A stretch of DNA of 42,760 nucleotides from Muribaculaceae bacterium (GCA_023663465.1 JAMPHJ010000012.1:1-42760), one strand, 5' to 3'. Counted from the first letter of the stretch, positions 17,449 to 25,078 are shown. Numbers and translations: made by a program. Notes: generated from the sequence alone by a model not told the origin.

Positions 17449-18904
17449 GATGAATAATATGAAATCAATAAAGGTAAATGCAATATTGAATAGCATACAG
17501 ACGGTTTTAAAATTTATATTTCCGTTGATTATCTTTCCATATGTGTCGCGGATTTTAGGGACTGAACAACTAGGGAGGTATAATTTTAGTAATTCGGTTA
17601 TAAGTTACTTTATTTTAATAGCGGATGCTGGAGTAAAAACATATGCTGTAAGAGAAGGAGCAAAAATTCGGAATAATAAGAAAGAAATTACAAAATTTTC
17701 AAATGAGGTTTTTTCGATTAATTTGTATACAACTCTCTTTTCCTATCTATGTTTAATTCTTGTATTGTTTTTTTCGGTAAAGGTAAGAAGTTATGGAGAA
17801 ATTATTATTGTTTTAAGTTTTCAAATTATACTCATAACATTAGGAAGAAGCTGGTTATTTAATATTTATGAAGACTTTTTTTATATAACTATCCGAAATA
17901 TTTGTTTTCAAATAATTTCTATGATACTACTTTTTTGCATTGTTAAAAATAGTAATGATGTATTTAAATATGCTATCATTGTTACGGTCGCAGCAGTTGG
18001 AAATGAAGTGTTAAATATGTTTATTAGTAGAAAATATAGCAGGATTCATTTTGCTTTTAGCATCAATAAAGAACATATAAAACCTTTGATATATTTATTT
18101 AGTACGACGCTCAGTATAACAATTTATCAATCTTCGGATATTATTATGTTAGGCTTTATTGGAACAGACTACAATGTGGGAATATATAGTGTTAGCGTAA
18201 AGATTTATAACATATTAAAGCAGTTGGTTGCAGCCATTTTATTTGTAACGATTCCGAGGTTTTCTTACTATTTGGGAAAGAAATTATATGATGAATATCA
18301 AAATTTGTTTACAAAAGTATTTAATTTTTTAACATTAGTTCTGCTTCCTGCCTCGGTGGGGTTAATAATGGTTAGTCAAGAAGTTATATTATTGTTTGCA
18401 GGACAGGCTTATCGGGAATCGGTATTGTCATTGATATTATTAAGTATTGCTATGATTCTTAATTTATATTCTTATATGTTAGGATATTGCGTAATATTAC
18501 CGAATGGAGAAGAAAAGTATTTTTTTTGGATAACTCTATTCGGTGCAATAGTGAATATTTCCCTAAATATAATTATGATGCCTGTGTATCTGCAAAACGC
18601 GGCTGCATTTTCAACAATAGTTGCAGAAGCAAGTACGTTATTATTGGGTATAAGCAAAGCCAAAAAATTAATAAGATTTAAGGGGGTTTTTGGCAATTTA
18701 ATTTGTACAATGGCAGGATGCATTTGGATTATAATTGTTGGAGTCGTAGTTCATTTGATTTTTGATAATGTGTATTACAGTTTAAGTATAATAATTTTAT
18801 TGTCTATACTAGGTTATTTTATGATACAAATATGTTTGAAAAATCAGATTATATGGGAAAGCATTTCAATAGGGATAGCTTATATAAAAAATAGAAAGGC
18901 ATAA
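17438..18904 (+). CDS. wzx: Wzx-type polysaccharide flippase (MATE/MVF-like exporter)
   Basis: A 488-residue, strongly hydrophobic protein with 12-14 membrane segments. The N-terminus holds the Polysacc_synt signature: NSIQTVLKFIFPLIIFPYVS followed by RILGTEQLGRYNFSNSVISY. It moves undecaprenyl-linked repeat units across the membrane before polymerisation. It overlaps the preceding acetyltransferase gene by 11 bases, so coupling is likely. In-frame ATGs at 17450 and 17459 are alternative starts, and no clear ribosome site distinguishes them. Confidence 0.9.
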   Translation: MGNKMNNMKSIKVNAILNSIQTVLKFIFPLIIFPYVSRILGTEQLGRYNFSNSVISYFILIADAGVKTYAVREGAKIRNNKKEITKFSNEVFSINLYTTLFSYLCLILVLFFSVKVRSYGEIIIVLSFQIILITLGRSWLFNIYEDFFYITIRNICFQIISMILLFCIVKNSNDVFKYAIIVTVAAVGNEVLNMFISRKYSRIHFAFSINKEHIKPLIYLFSTTLSITIYQSSDIIMLGFIGTDYNVGIYSVSVKIYNILKQLVAAILFVTIPRFSYYLGKKLYDEYQNLFTKVFNFLTLVLLPASVGLIMVSQEVILLFAGQAYRESVLSLILLSIAMILNLYSYMLGYCVILPNGEEKYFFWITLFGAIVNISLNIIMMPVYLQNAAAFSTIVAEASTLLLGISKAKKLIRFKGVFGNLICTMAGCIWIIIVGVVVHLIFDNVYYSLSIIILLSILGYFMIQICLKNQIIWESISIGIAYIKNRKA

Positions 18905-18942
18905 TAACATTAACAATTAAAGGAAGGATAGTAGGCTAAGTT

Positions 18943-20193
18943 ATGAAAATGAAAGCTGTGATAATGCGGGCATTTGCACCTATAATTAATCTGATGACTT
19001 GTATAGTGAATTTATTCGTATGGCGAGATAAACGAATCATATTATGCGGCGCTTGGATGGGTGACAAATTTGCCGATAATTCAAGAAATTTATACCAATA
19101 TCTTTTTGCTAATCAGGAGCAATACGGTTTAAAAAAAGTTATATGGGTAACTCGCAATGAAAGAGTATACAACATTCTGAAAAAATCGGGATATGAAGTA
19201 TATATGATGCACAGCATGAAGAGTATTTATTATCATTTTAAGGCAGGAGTGTACATTATTTGCAATATCGGATTTTATGTTAGTGGTTATGCAGGTGATA
19301 CAATGGGGCATTTGGCGGGGCATGCTCTAAAAATATTTACTTGTCATGGAATCCCTCTAAAGGCAGGAAAATCCACAGGACAAAATACAAAAGAGGCAGG
19401 TATCAAAGGCAGGATTATATATACTTTACGGACTAGTCCGTTGTTTTGCGCTATATTTACACCGGGACATTGGGACAAGGCGTATTATTTATCAACAGGA
19501 CAAGAATGTACCAGAAGATGTGCTGTAGTTCGGGGAATTAGTGAAACTCAGTTTATAGAGACCGGGTATCCGCGGGATTGTATGGATATTATGTATTTAA
19601 GCAGGGAAAAAGAGATTATATCCTTTATAAGAAAATCGAAATCAGATAAAATTATTCTTTATGTTCCTACTTTCAGGGAACATGGCAAGGTGCCTAATCC
19701 GACAGATGATTTACAATTTCTTTCTTTTATAAATGAAAGTGGATATTTATGGATTGAAAAACCTCATTTTGCCTCAAAGAATTTTGGGGCTGACATAAAG
19801 AAGGAAAGTAATAATATTTTACGTTTGGAAGAAGATTTTGATATTAATGTAATTTTGCCAGAAATCTCATTATTAGTTACAGATTATTCCTCGGCCTGTT
19901 ATGATGCAATTGCACATCAGAAACCTGTATTATACTATGCTCCAGATTATGAGTATTATTTGTATGAGGAAAGAGGATTTGTATGTGATTATAAAGAATT
20001 TACAAACAACTGTTTTTCTGCCACACCTGCGGAATTAAAAAATTATATAAATACTTTTTTTAATGACCCAAAATATGAGAAGTATATCAAAAATAGGGTA
20101 AATGATTTGAGAAAAGAGATGTTTGATGATTTATCTTTTAGTGAGGAAATAATTGTAAAAAAAATAGGAGAACGATTAGGTATTTTTTGTTAG
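18943..20193 (+). CDS. CDP-glycerol:polyglycerol-phosphate glycerophosphotransferase family protein (TagB/TagF-like)
   Basis: The 416-residue protein carries the CDP-glycerol transferase family signatures: an N-terminal membrane-associating helix (residues 5-25), TCHGIPLKAG in the middle, YVPTFREHG, LVTDYSSACYDAI and the KPVLYYAPDYEYY segment. Such enzymes transfer glycerol phosphate from CDP-glycerol to teichoic acid or to capsule sugars at the inner membrane face. The next gene encodes the enzyme that makes CDP-glycerol, which supports a glycerol-phosphate decoration of this polysaccharide rather than a bulk teichoic acid pathway. ATG 18943 and ATG 18949 are both usable; AAGGAAGG lies somewhat far upstream. 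Confidence 0.9.
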   Translation: MKMKAVIMRAFAPIINLMTCIVNLFVWRDKRIILCGAWMGDKFADNSRNLYQYLFANQEQYGLKKVIWVTRNERVYNILKKSGYEVYMMHSMKSIYYHFKAGVYIICNIGFYVSGYAGDTMGHLAGHALKIFTCHGIPLKAGKSTGQNTKEAGIKGRIIYTLRTSPLFCAIFTPGHWDKAYYLSTGQECTRRCAVVRGISETQFIETGYPRDCMDIMYLSREKEIISFIRKSKSDKIILYVPTFREHGKVPNPTDDLQFLSFINESGYLWIEKPHFASKNFGADIKKESNNILRLEEDFDINVILPEISLLVTDYSSACYDAIAHQKPVLYYAPDYEYYLYEERGFVCDYKEFTNNCFSATPAELKNYINTFFNDPKYEKYIKNRVNDLRKEMFDDLSFSEEIIVKKIGERLGIFC

Positions 20194-20230
20194 GTCTTCG
20201 TAAGAATTATGTAGAGGAGGATATTTTAAA

Positions 20231-20644
20231 ATGACTATCGGATATACAACAGGAGTCTATGATCTTTTTCATATAGGACATGTTAATTTGTTAAAAAATG
20301 CCAAGGGGATGTGTGACAAACTGATTGTAGGAGTAACTGTAGATGAATTAGTAACTTATAAAGGAAAGCATGCGATGATACCATTTAAAGATAGGATTGA
20401 AATTGTAAGAAGTATCAAATATGTTGATGCAGCAGTACCGCAGTATGATATGGACAAACTTTCGGCATGTAAAAAGCTGGGAGCGTCAGTTTTGTTTGTG
20501 GGAGACGACTGGTATGCAACAGATAAATGGAAAGTATACGAGGAGGAGTTTACGAAAGAGGGGGTGAAAATAATTTATTTTCCGTATACGAAGGGCGTTT
20601 CATCAACACAGATATCTAAGGCTTTGAACTCGGTTAGAGAGTAG
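20231..20644 (+). CDS. tagD: Glycerol-3-phosphate cytidylyltransferase
   Basis: This small nucleotidyltransferase makes CDP-glycerol from CTP and sn-glycerol-3-phosphate. GVYDLFHIGHVNLL contains the HxGH catalytic motif (HIGH), and the nucleotide-binding signature appears as YTKGVSSTQISK near the end in place of the RTEGISTT form. VGDDWY and VPQYD are further conserved elements. The length of 137 residues is typical. It follows the CDP-glycerol transferase directly and has an AGAGGAGG ribosome site about ten bases before its ATG. The local pairing of TagD with its user enzyme means the CDP-glycerol is probably consumed in this locus. Confidence 0.93.
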   Translation: MTIGYTTGVYDLFHIGHVNLLKNAKGMCDKLIVGVTVDELVTYKGKHAMIPFKDRIEIVRSIKYVDAAVPQYDMDKLSACKKLGASVLFVGDDWYATDKWKVYEEEFTKEGVKIIYFPYTKGVSSTQISKALNSVRE

Positions 20645-20670
20645 AATTGTTTAAGGAAAGGGATAATATT

Positions 20671-20877
20671 ATGGTAAATAAAAAATATTGCATGAGTTCT
20701 TTTTTGATGTTTAGGACAATCGCGAATCATGAGATGGCTTTTTGTGAGGAGCTGCCACCGAATTTTTATGTGGATAAAGGGAAAAAAGAGCAGATACATA
20801 ACAGTTTTGAATTGGAAGAGTCTCTTAGACGTCAGATAGAAGAAGCAAAGTTTTTGGATTTATGTGAGAATAAATGA
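20671..20877 (+). pseudogene. 68-aa peptide resembling the N-terminus of an asparagine-synthase-like protein; probably a gene fragment
   Basis: The start at ATG 20671 is supported by AAGGAAAGGG at 20653-20662; the frame also extends back to a TTG. The peptide (KYCMSSFLMFR near its start, SFELEESLRRQIEEAK near its end) resembles from memory the N-terminal segment of asparagine-synthase-like ATP-pyrophosphatases found in polysaccharide loci, which would normally continue into an SGGMDS loop. Here it stops after LCENK with no such domain following. It could instead be a genuine small protein. The resemblance could not be tested here. An imperfect hairpin (GCTTCCA 20879-20885 / TGGAAGC 20910-20916) follows. 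Confidence 0.4.
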
Positions 20878-20968
20878 TGCTTCCATAAGGCATTTTATCT
20901 TACATATTGTGGAAGCCTTTCCGTAGAATTAGCAGGCAAGGCGCTTCATACTTTTGGGAGGAACTCTT

Positions 20969-22076
20969 ATGGAAAAAAGAGAAGATAATTATGATTTGCT
21001 TAGAATTATATGCGCTGTTGCAGTGATCATGATACATGTAAGTGGAAGATGGTTTGTAAATGCTATCAATGATATTGCGGAAAGAGGCTTGTTTATAGAG
21101 GACATATTACATCCATTTTGGATTTGTATATATGATTCGATTTCAAGATTTGCCGTTCCGTGTTTTGTAATGCTGTCGGGAGCATTTATTTTAGATAATG
21201 AAGAGAATATCGAATATAAAGAATTTTACTCTAAAAATTTTTCTAAAATTGGCATTCCAACGATTGTATTCAGTATTCTGTACATCTTATATCAAATACC
21301 GATTTGTCTGTGCGTTGAGAATAAAGGTATTGGCACCTTAATGATCAGTGTTATACAAGGACGCCCGATGTATCATATGTGGTATCTGTATATGCTCATA
21401 GGGCTATATGCCTTGGCGCCAATTGTTATACGTTTTAAAAATAGTATTCCAGAGGAAAATTTTTATAAAATTACCTTTGTATTTTTGATATTAGCAAGCA
21501 TCAGCATGTGGACAAGCAACGACATATTAGCGTGGGATGTTGGAAGTTCCTTTGAATATCTTGGATATTTTATGGTTGGATATAGCATTCGGAAAATTAG
21601 TGCGGGGGGGGGGTAAAAATAACAGAAAAGCGCTACTCTCAGTGCTGATAGGAATATTACTTGAATTTTGTGTAGCAGGATTGAAATATCAACAAATGAC
21701 AGCAGGGATTGCAGAAGCTGAATTGGAATACAGTATTGTAGGATTAAGTAATTCACTTATTGTTTTAGCATCGATATTAATTTTCTATGGCTTTACGGTT
21801 TTAGATATGAAAAAAGATTTGAGGAAATTATCAAGTTTAACTTTTTGGATATATCTTATTCATGCAGGAGTGTGGGATTTTATTCATAAAGTAATCAGGC
21901 TGGTAAAAGGGATGGATGTATTTACCAAAATGGATGGAGCGATATGGATTCCGGTATTCGTAATAGTCGTGTTTGCTGTTTCTTGTGTGCTGAGCAAATT
22001 ATACATATGGCTGTGGGGAAAGCTTGATAAGGAAAAGAGGATTACAAACAAATTGTTGCGGATAGTGCATTTATAA
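20969..22076 (+). CDS. Acyltransferase-3 family membrane O-acyltransferase, split by a G10 tract (phase-off allele)
   Basis: Acyltransferase-3 proteins are integral membrane enzymes that move acetyl or other acyl groups to extracytoplasmic sugars. The N-terminal half starts at ATG 20969 (GGGAGG at 20956-20961) and shows the signature NYDLLRIICAVAVIMIHVSG and later FAVPCFVMLSGAFIL. It ends prematurely at TAA 21614-21616, straight after ten Gs (215 residues). The other half (KNNRKALLSVLIG to KLDKEKRI and beyond) continues in the +1 frame to 22076 with FWIYLIHAGVWDF, the usual C-terminal family segment. Removing one G joins both halves into 368 residues with no other change, the normal family length. 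The sequenced allele is therefore off, or this is a base-calling error in the homopolymer. Confidence 0.85.
21604..21613 (+). repeat. G10 homopolymer inside the acyltransferase gene (phase-variation candidate)
   Basis: Ten consecutive G residues. The upstream frame reads AGT GCG GGG GGG GGG TAA, a stop. With nine Gs it reads AGT GCG GGG GGG GGT AAA AAT and enters the downstream half in frame. G9 and G12 would be on; G10 and G11 off. Confidence 0.85.
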
Positions 22077-22174
22077 GTGAGATGACATCGTGGCGGCAAA
22101 CAGGCGGCAATACCACATCTAAATGAGCGATATAACAGGAGTGTAATCATGGCAGAAATACGAGGATAACCACA

Positions 22175-22801
22175 ATGCAAATGCAGACTGCCACAACAAT
22201 ATTATCCACAGTACTTGACGATTGCAGGATATATTTGAATGAATATTTTTATGATGCTTTATGCGCGGGAGCAGTATTGGCATTTCTCTACTGCTCTATT
22301 TCCTTGTGCCAGTTTCTTTTTATGCGGAAGAACTCCAGACATGACTTTTTATATTTCATTCTAAAGGCGCCCTTTGTGGCATTGCTAGGCTTTTACTGCT
22401 ATATGGTTCTTGGCATAACCATTTTATCCAGAAATGAACGTGATATATATATTATCCTGTTAACACCCTTCAGTACATGGGGTTTAAATCCTAAAAATCT
22501 TACATTCTGGATAGAAAATATTCTTATGATGATTCCGCTTGGCATTTTGCTTTACATATTATGGAAACCTTTTCGCAAGATTGGCTGGCTATTGCTTTCA
22601 GGATTCCTTTTCAGCTTGTTGATTGAGTGTATCCAGCTTGTGTCGCGGCGGGGAAAATTTGAAACAGACGATATTATGAATAATGTGTTTGGTATGCTGC
22701 TTGGATTTGGATTATGTAGGGGGATGGAGTGGATATATGGGGTGGCAGGTAAGATGCTTTATGCTTATGTGAGGAACTCTTATAGAAAAAAGAAAAAATA
22801 G
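22175..22801 (+). CDS. VanZ-family membrane protein
   Basis: A 208-residue protein with about four to five membrane helices. VanZ-family features are visible: LGITILSRNERD, an NLTFWIENILMMIPLGILLY segment, FLFSLLIECIQLVSRRG and FETDDIMNNVFGMLLGF. VanZ-like proteins are associated with glycopeptide (teicoplanin) tolerance in a few cases, but most members have no known role; here it follows polysaccharide genes. GAGG lies about ten bases before the ATG. Its final 10 or so codons coincide with a direct repeat of the acyltransferase ribosome site and start codon, suggesting the 3' end was shaped by recombination. Confidence 0.85.
   Translation: MQMQTATTILSTVLDDCRIYLNEYFYDALCAGAVLAFLYCSISLCQFLFMRKNSRHDFLYFILKAPFVALLGFYCYMVLGITILSRNERDIYIILLTPFSTWGLNPKNLTFWIENILMMIPLGILLYILWKPFRKIGWLLLSGFLFSLLIECIQLVSRRGKFETDDIMNNVFGMLLGFGLCRGMEWIYGVAGKMLYAYVRNSYRKKKK
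22771..22793 (+). repeat. Direct repeat of the acyltransferase start region, in the 3' end of the VanZ gene
   Basis: Bases 22771-22793 match 20958-20980 at 22 of 23 positions (GAGGAACTCTTAT shared exactly, one mismatch, then GAAAAAAGA). In the first copy this is the ribosome site and start codon (ATG) of the acyltransferase; in the second the ATG is ATA. The following bases still read E-K-R-K-N-S-F-D-V-V-L against E-K-R-E-D-N-Y-D-L-L-R, so the second copy is a decayed remnant of another acyltransferase start. Confidence 0.65.
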
Positions 22802-22833
22802 TTTTGATGTAGTTCTGGCAAGCGAAAAATTGG

Positions 22834-22862
22834 TTGACGCAAGGACTGATAAGTGCTAAGAT
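22834..22862 (+). promoter_or_regulatory. Promoter of the candidate antitoxin RNA
   Basis: TTGACG at 22834-22839, a 17-base spacer and TAAGAT at 22857-22862. No open reading frame follows before the terminator at 22920-22959, which points to a short non-coding transcript. Confidence 0.55.
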
Positions 22863-22868
22863 ATTCTA

Positions 22869-22959
22869 TGAAAAAGGTGTTACTATAAAGCAACGGTTCG
22901 CCTTAGTTAAGAGTAAATCAAAAAAGCAACCTAACCTTGGTGAGTGCGGTTGCTTTTTT
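22869..22959 (+). ncRNA. Candidate type I antitoxin RNA (about 90 nt)
   Basis: The predicted transcript begins about seven bases after the TAAGAT box and ends at the strong hairpin 22920-22959. Its 3' part is antisense to the stop-codon end of the toxin mRNA made from the other strand, the arrangement of convergent type I toxin-antitoxin modules such as txpA/RatA and fst. The 5' part contains GGTGTTAC (22876-22883) and CGGTTCGCCTT (22894-22904), which also occur in the toxin leader on the opposite strand. Expression is inferred. Confidence 0.5.
22920..22959. terminator. Bidirectional intrinsic terminator shared by toxin and antitoxin
   Basis: A 12-bp perfect stem (AAAAAAGCAACC 22920-22931 / GGTTGCTTTTTT 22948-22959) with a 16-base loop. 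A-runs on one side and T-runs on the other make it work in both directions. The toxin stop codon (TAG, 22931-22933 on the minus strand) lies in the stem. Confidence 0.85.
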
Positions 22960-23065
22960 GGTTTTCTTTATTTCTTCTGGTCTGTCGGATACTGATTATC
23001 GTAACGATGATGCTGATAACCGTCACTACAATACCGACAGATTCCAAAATTATGCCGAACACCAA
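22931..23065 (-). CDS. Candidate type I toxin: 44-aa single-helix membrane peptide
   Basis: The frame on the minus strand runs from TTG at 23065 (or GTG at 23062) to TAG at 22931 and encodes 44 residues. Residues 3-26 form one hydrophobic helix (VFGIILESVGIVVTVI then SIIVTIISI), followed by a polar basic tail RQTRRNKENQKSNRTHQG. AAAGG lies about nine bases before the TTG. The stop codon is embedded in a bidirectional terminator, and a short convergent RNA is predicted from the other side. Small hydrophobic helix plus charged tail plus convergent antisense RNA is the pattern of Fst/TxpA-type toxins, which damage the membrane. The plus-strand ORF over the same bases is a shadow. Not assigned to a known family. 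Confidence 0.5.
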   Translation of the reverse strand: MVFGIILESVGIVVTVISIIVTIISIRQTRRNKENQKSNRTHQG

Positions 23066-23180
23066 TAGAATTTACCTTTCACTTTATTTTCCATACATAT
23101 CCCCTGGTACTGGAAGTTCTCAAAATGTACTCATTTTGGCGAAAGGCGAACCGCTACCCGTTTTGGTAACACCCATTTAT

Positions 23181-23208
23181 ATTTTATCATAGTGGCAAGA
23201 TTTTGCAA
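23181..23208 (-). promoter_or_regulatory. Candidate promoter of the toxin mRNA
   Basis: On the minus strand TTGCAA (23208-23203), a 16-base spacer and TAAAAT (23186-23181) would start transcription near 23174, giving a leader of about 108 bases before the toxin start. Long leaders are usual for type I toxins. The match is moderate. Confidence 0.4.
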
Positions 23209-23261
23209 GATGATTCGTTTGAAATTCGTTAAAATATATTTGCAATTTCACCCATAATAAG

Positions 23262-23290
23262 TTGACAAACTAACTTTTCTACTTTATGAT
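23262..23290 (+). promoter_or_regulatory. Strong promoter facing the decayed rpn gene
   Basis: TTGACA at 23262-23267, a 17-base spacer and TATGAT at 23285-23290. The only thing downstream is the broken rpn-type gene, so this is probably its orphaned promoter. Confidence 0.65.
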
Positions 23291-23499
23291 AGACCTATAC
23301 AGTAACAAACGGAAAGCTTCTTCTACAAGTTTTCTGGTATCATTGGCATTTTTACTGCCATGATTCTATATCCATGTGCATTTCGCACATTCGGACAGTT
23401 TCTGTCAGATTTTCTAATCATTCAATTAAATATGGCAGGAACGACGAAGGCTGTACGAGCCATGCATATCCGTTTCTGCTGCAGACGGGAGGATACGAT

Positions 23500-24003
23500 A
23501 TGCAGAGAAACAAGTGCGATGTCTTTTACAATGGGGAAAAAGATGTCCCGGAAGAACAAGTATTGCGCTTTTCCGACGCCTTTGAAAACAAGACGCAGCC
23601 GGGCGATGTGGAATTGAAAGTGCGGATGCTGAATATCAATTATGGACACAACCAATCTTTAATGGACAAATGTAAGGCCTGGAAGAATACGCAAGGTTTG
23701 TGGACATAACCAGACAATATGTCAAAGAAGGAAAAAACCTGTAGGAAGCTTTAAACGAAGCGGTGGACTACTGCATAGATCACGATATCCTAGCAGATTT
23801 CCTTAAAAAATACCGTGCGGAGATGTTGGGAATGTTATTGGAAAAGTTTGATGTAAAGAAATATGAGAGGAGTCTATGGGCGGAAGGGTTTGAGGAAGGT
23901 ATAGAGTACCCTATCCGAACAAAACCGTACTGATGATATTATCCGGGCGGCACGCGATACGGAATATCAGGAGCGGTTGTTTCGAGAGTTTCATTTGCTC
24001 TAA
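23500..24003 (+). pseudogene. Decayed Rpn-family nuclease/transposase-like gene
   Basis: Pieces of an Rpn-type protein are readable in three frames. VFYNGEKDVPEEQVLRFSDA and NINYGHNQSLMDKCK read from 23521. After a one-base shift near 23676-23684, LEEYARFVDITRQYVKEG continues in the next frame. A TAG at 23742-23744 then interrupts EALNEAVDYCIDHDILADF and RAEMLGMLLEKFDVKKYE, with GFEEG further on. After another shift, DDIIRAARDTEYQERLFREF runs to TAA 24001-24003. The order matches the C-terminal two thirds of Rpn proteins; the N-terminal catalytic part before 23500 is not recognisable. The gene is clearly dead, and its orphan promoter lies at 23262-23290. Confidence 0.75.
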
Positions 24004-24043
24004 TCTATAACTTCCCTTGTAACTTACATTCTAATAAGCATAA

Positions 24044-24074
24044 AGAGGAAAGCCAATGGAGCTTTCCTCTAAAA
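24044..24074. terminator. Terminator between the decayed and the intact rpn genes
   Basis: A 10-bp perfect stem AGAGGAAAGC (24044-24053) / GCTTTCCTCT (24061-24070) with a 7-base loop, followed by AAAATTTT. It could end transcripts arriving from either side. Confidence 0.7.
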
Positions 24075-24169
24075 TTTTATGCAGTATTCGCATGATTTAT
24101 TTCCACTTTATAGGTAATCAGGATATCTTTCTGTCGTAGATAAATCATACCTAAAAGTTATTAAAAATG

Positions 24170-25078
24170 TTATTCTTTCATCCTCAGCCTTTCATTTTCT
24201 GCACGCAGCCGTTGGATGAGAGCTTCCTGCTCCGCAATGGCGCTATCCCGTTCTGCAATAATATTGTCCCGCTCCTCAATTGCCCTTTCATAATTTTTTA
24301 AATCCTGATAATATTCCACGATATCGTGGCATTGCTTCAGAATTTCTTTATTGGCGCTCAGCCGGGAGAGGGTTTCGGCTGCTTCTTCTAAATATTCATT
24401 TTTAGCTGCTAACATTCTGATTTCCTCCCAGGTTGTGGCTTTCATAAATGACATCCAGTCATCTATGTGGTACTGTTTATCTTCTTCTGTTGCCAAATCG
24501 ATACGAGATAAGTCTATCACGTTCAGAGTGATAATGTCACTATATTTGCGTTGGTTTTTAACGTTTATCAGTTGATAAGATGCATAAAATTCAGGGCAGT
24601 CACGAAACAGGGTATAGTCCAGAAGTCCGATATGTATGACTGGTTTTGCTTCCAAATAGTCCTGCCCGTGGTCGAGACTGTCAAAGGAGCGACAAAGATA
24701 AATGACCGAGCGGTTTTTCCAGTTCAGTCGGTTTGCCACCTGCATTTCAAGATTAATCAGCGTATGGTTATTCAGCAGGACATAGACGTCCAGCCGGATC
24801 TCTTTGTGCTTTATTGTTTCTCCCAGAAGAATACTGTTCTGAATACTGATGGAAGTAACTTCTTCTTCAGAAAGATGGAGCAGCGAACAAATCAGCCCCC
24901 GCAGGACTTTATTGCTGCTCTGCAAAACGGCGCGGAACATGTAGTCGTTGGTCATGCCGTAAGGAATCTTACCGCTGGCAGTTTTCCAGGATTTTCCAAT
25001 GCCGGGGGACGCCGGCTGTTTCTTAGGGCTGTGCTGAATGCACGGAATGTTTTGGTTTTGTTTTTTGCTCATAGACAT
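24170..25078 (-). CDS. Rpn-family recombination-promoting nuclease/putative transposase
   Basis: Rpn proteins are PD-(D/E)XK-fold nucleases first noted as transposase-like; E. coli RpnA cuts DNA and raises RecA-independent recombination. This 302-residue protein shows the family pattern: GMTNDYMFRAVLQ near the N-terminus, KEIRLDVYVLLNNHTLINLEMQ (the D...ExQ nuclease core), WKNRSVIYLCRSFD, and later DDWMSFMKATTWEEIRMLA. The C-terminal 40 residues are coiled coil (ERDNIIAERDSAIAEQEAL). AAAGGG just before ATG 25078 sets the start; ATG 25072 is an alternative, and upstream extension to 25144 lacks a ribosome site. A TATAAT box lies at 25181-25176 on this strand. Confidence 0.85.
   Translation of the reverse strand: MSMSKKQNQNIPCIQHSPKKQPASPGIGKSWKTASGKIPYGMTNDYMFRAVLQSSNKVLRGLICSLLHLSEEEVTSISIQNSILLGETIKHKEIRLDVYVLLNNHTLINLEMQVANRLNWKNRSVIYLCRSFDSLDHGQDYLEAKPVIHIGLLDYTLFRDCPEFYASYQLINVKNQRKYSDIITLNVIDLSRIDLATEEDKQYHIDDWMSFMKATTWEEIRMLAAKNEYLEEAAETLSRLSANKEILKQCHDIVEYYQDLKNYERAIEERDNIIAERDSAIAEQEALIQRLRAENERLRMKE

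Noticed and set aside
20879-20916. Terminator between the small fragment gene and the acyltransferase
   Set aside because: The 7-bp stem has a 24-base loop and no T run, so termination is doubtful.
22944-23192. 82-aa hydrophobic plus-strand ORF
   Set aside because: It lies opposite the minus-strand toxin candidate, starts inside the terminator loop without a ribosome site, and its hydrophobicity reflects the complementary Ile/Val codons.
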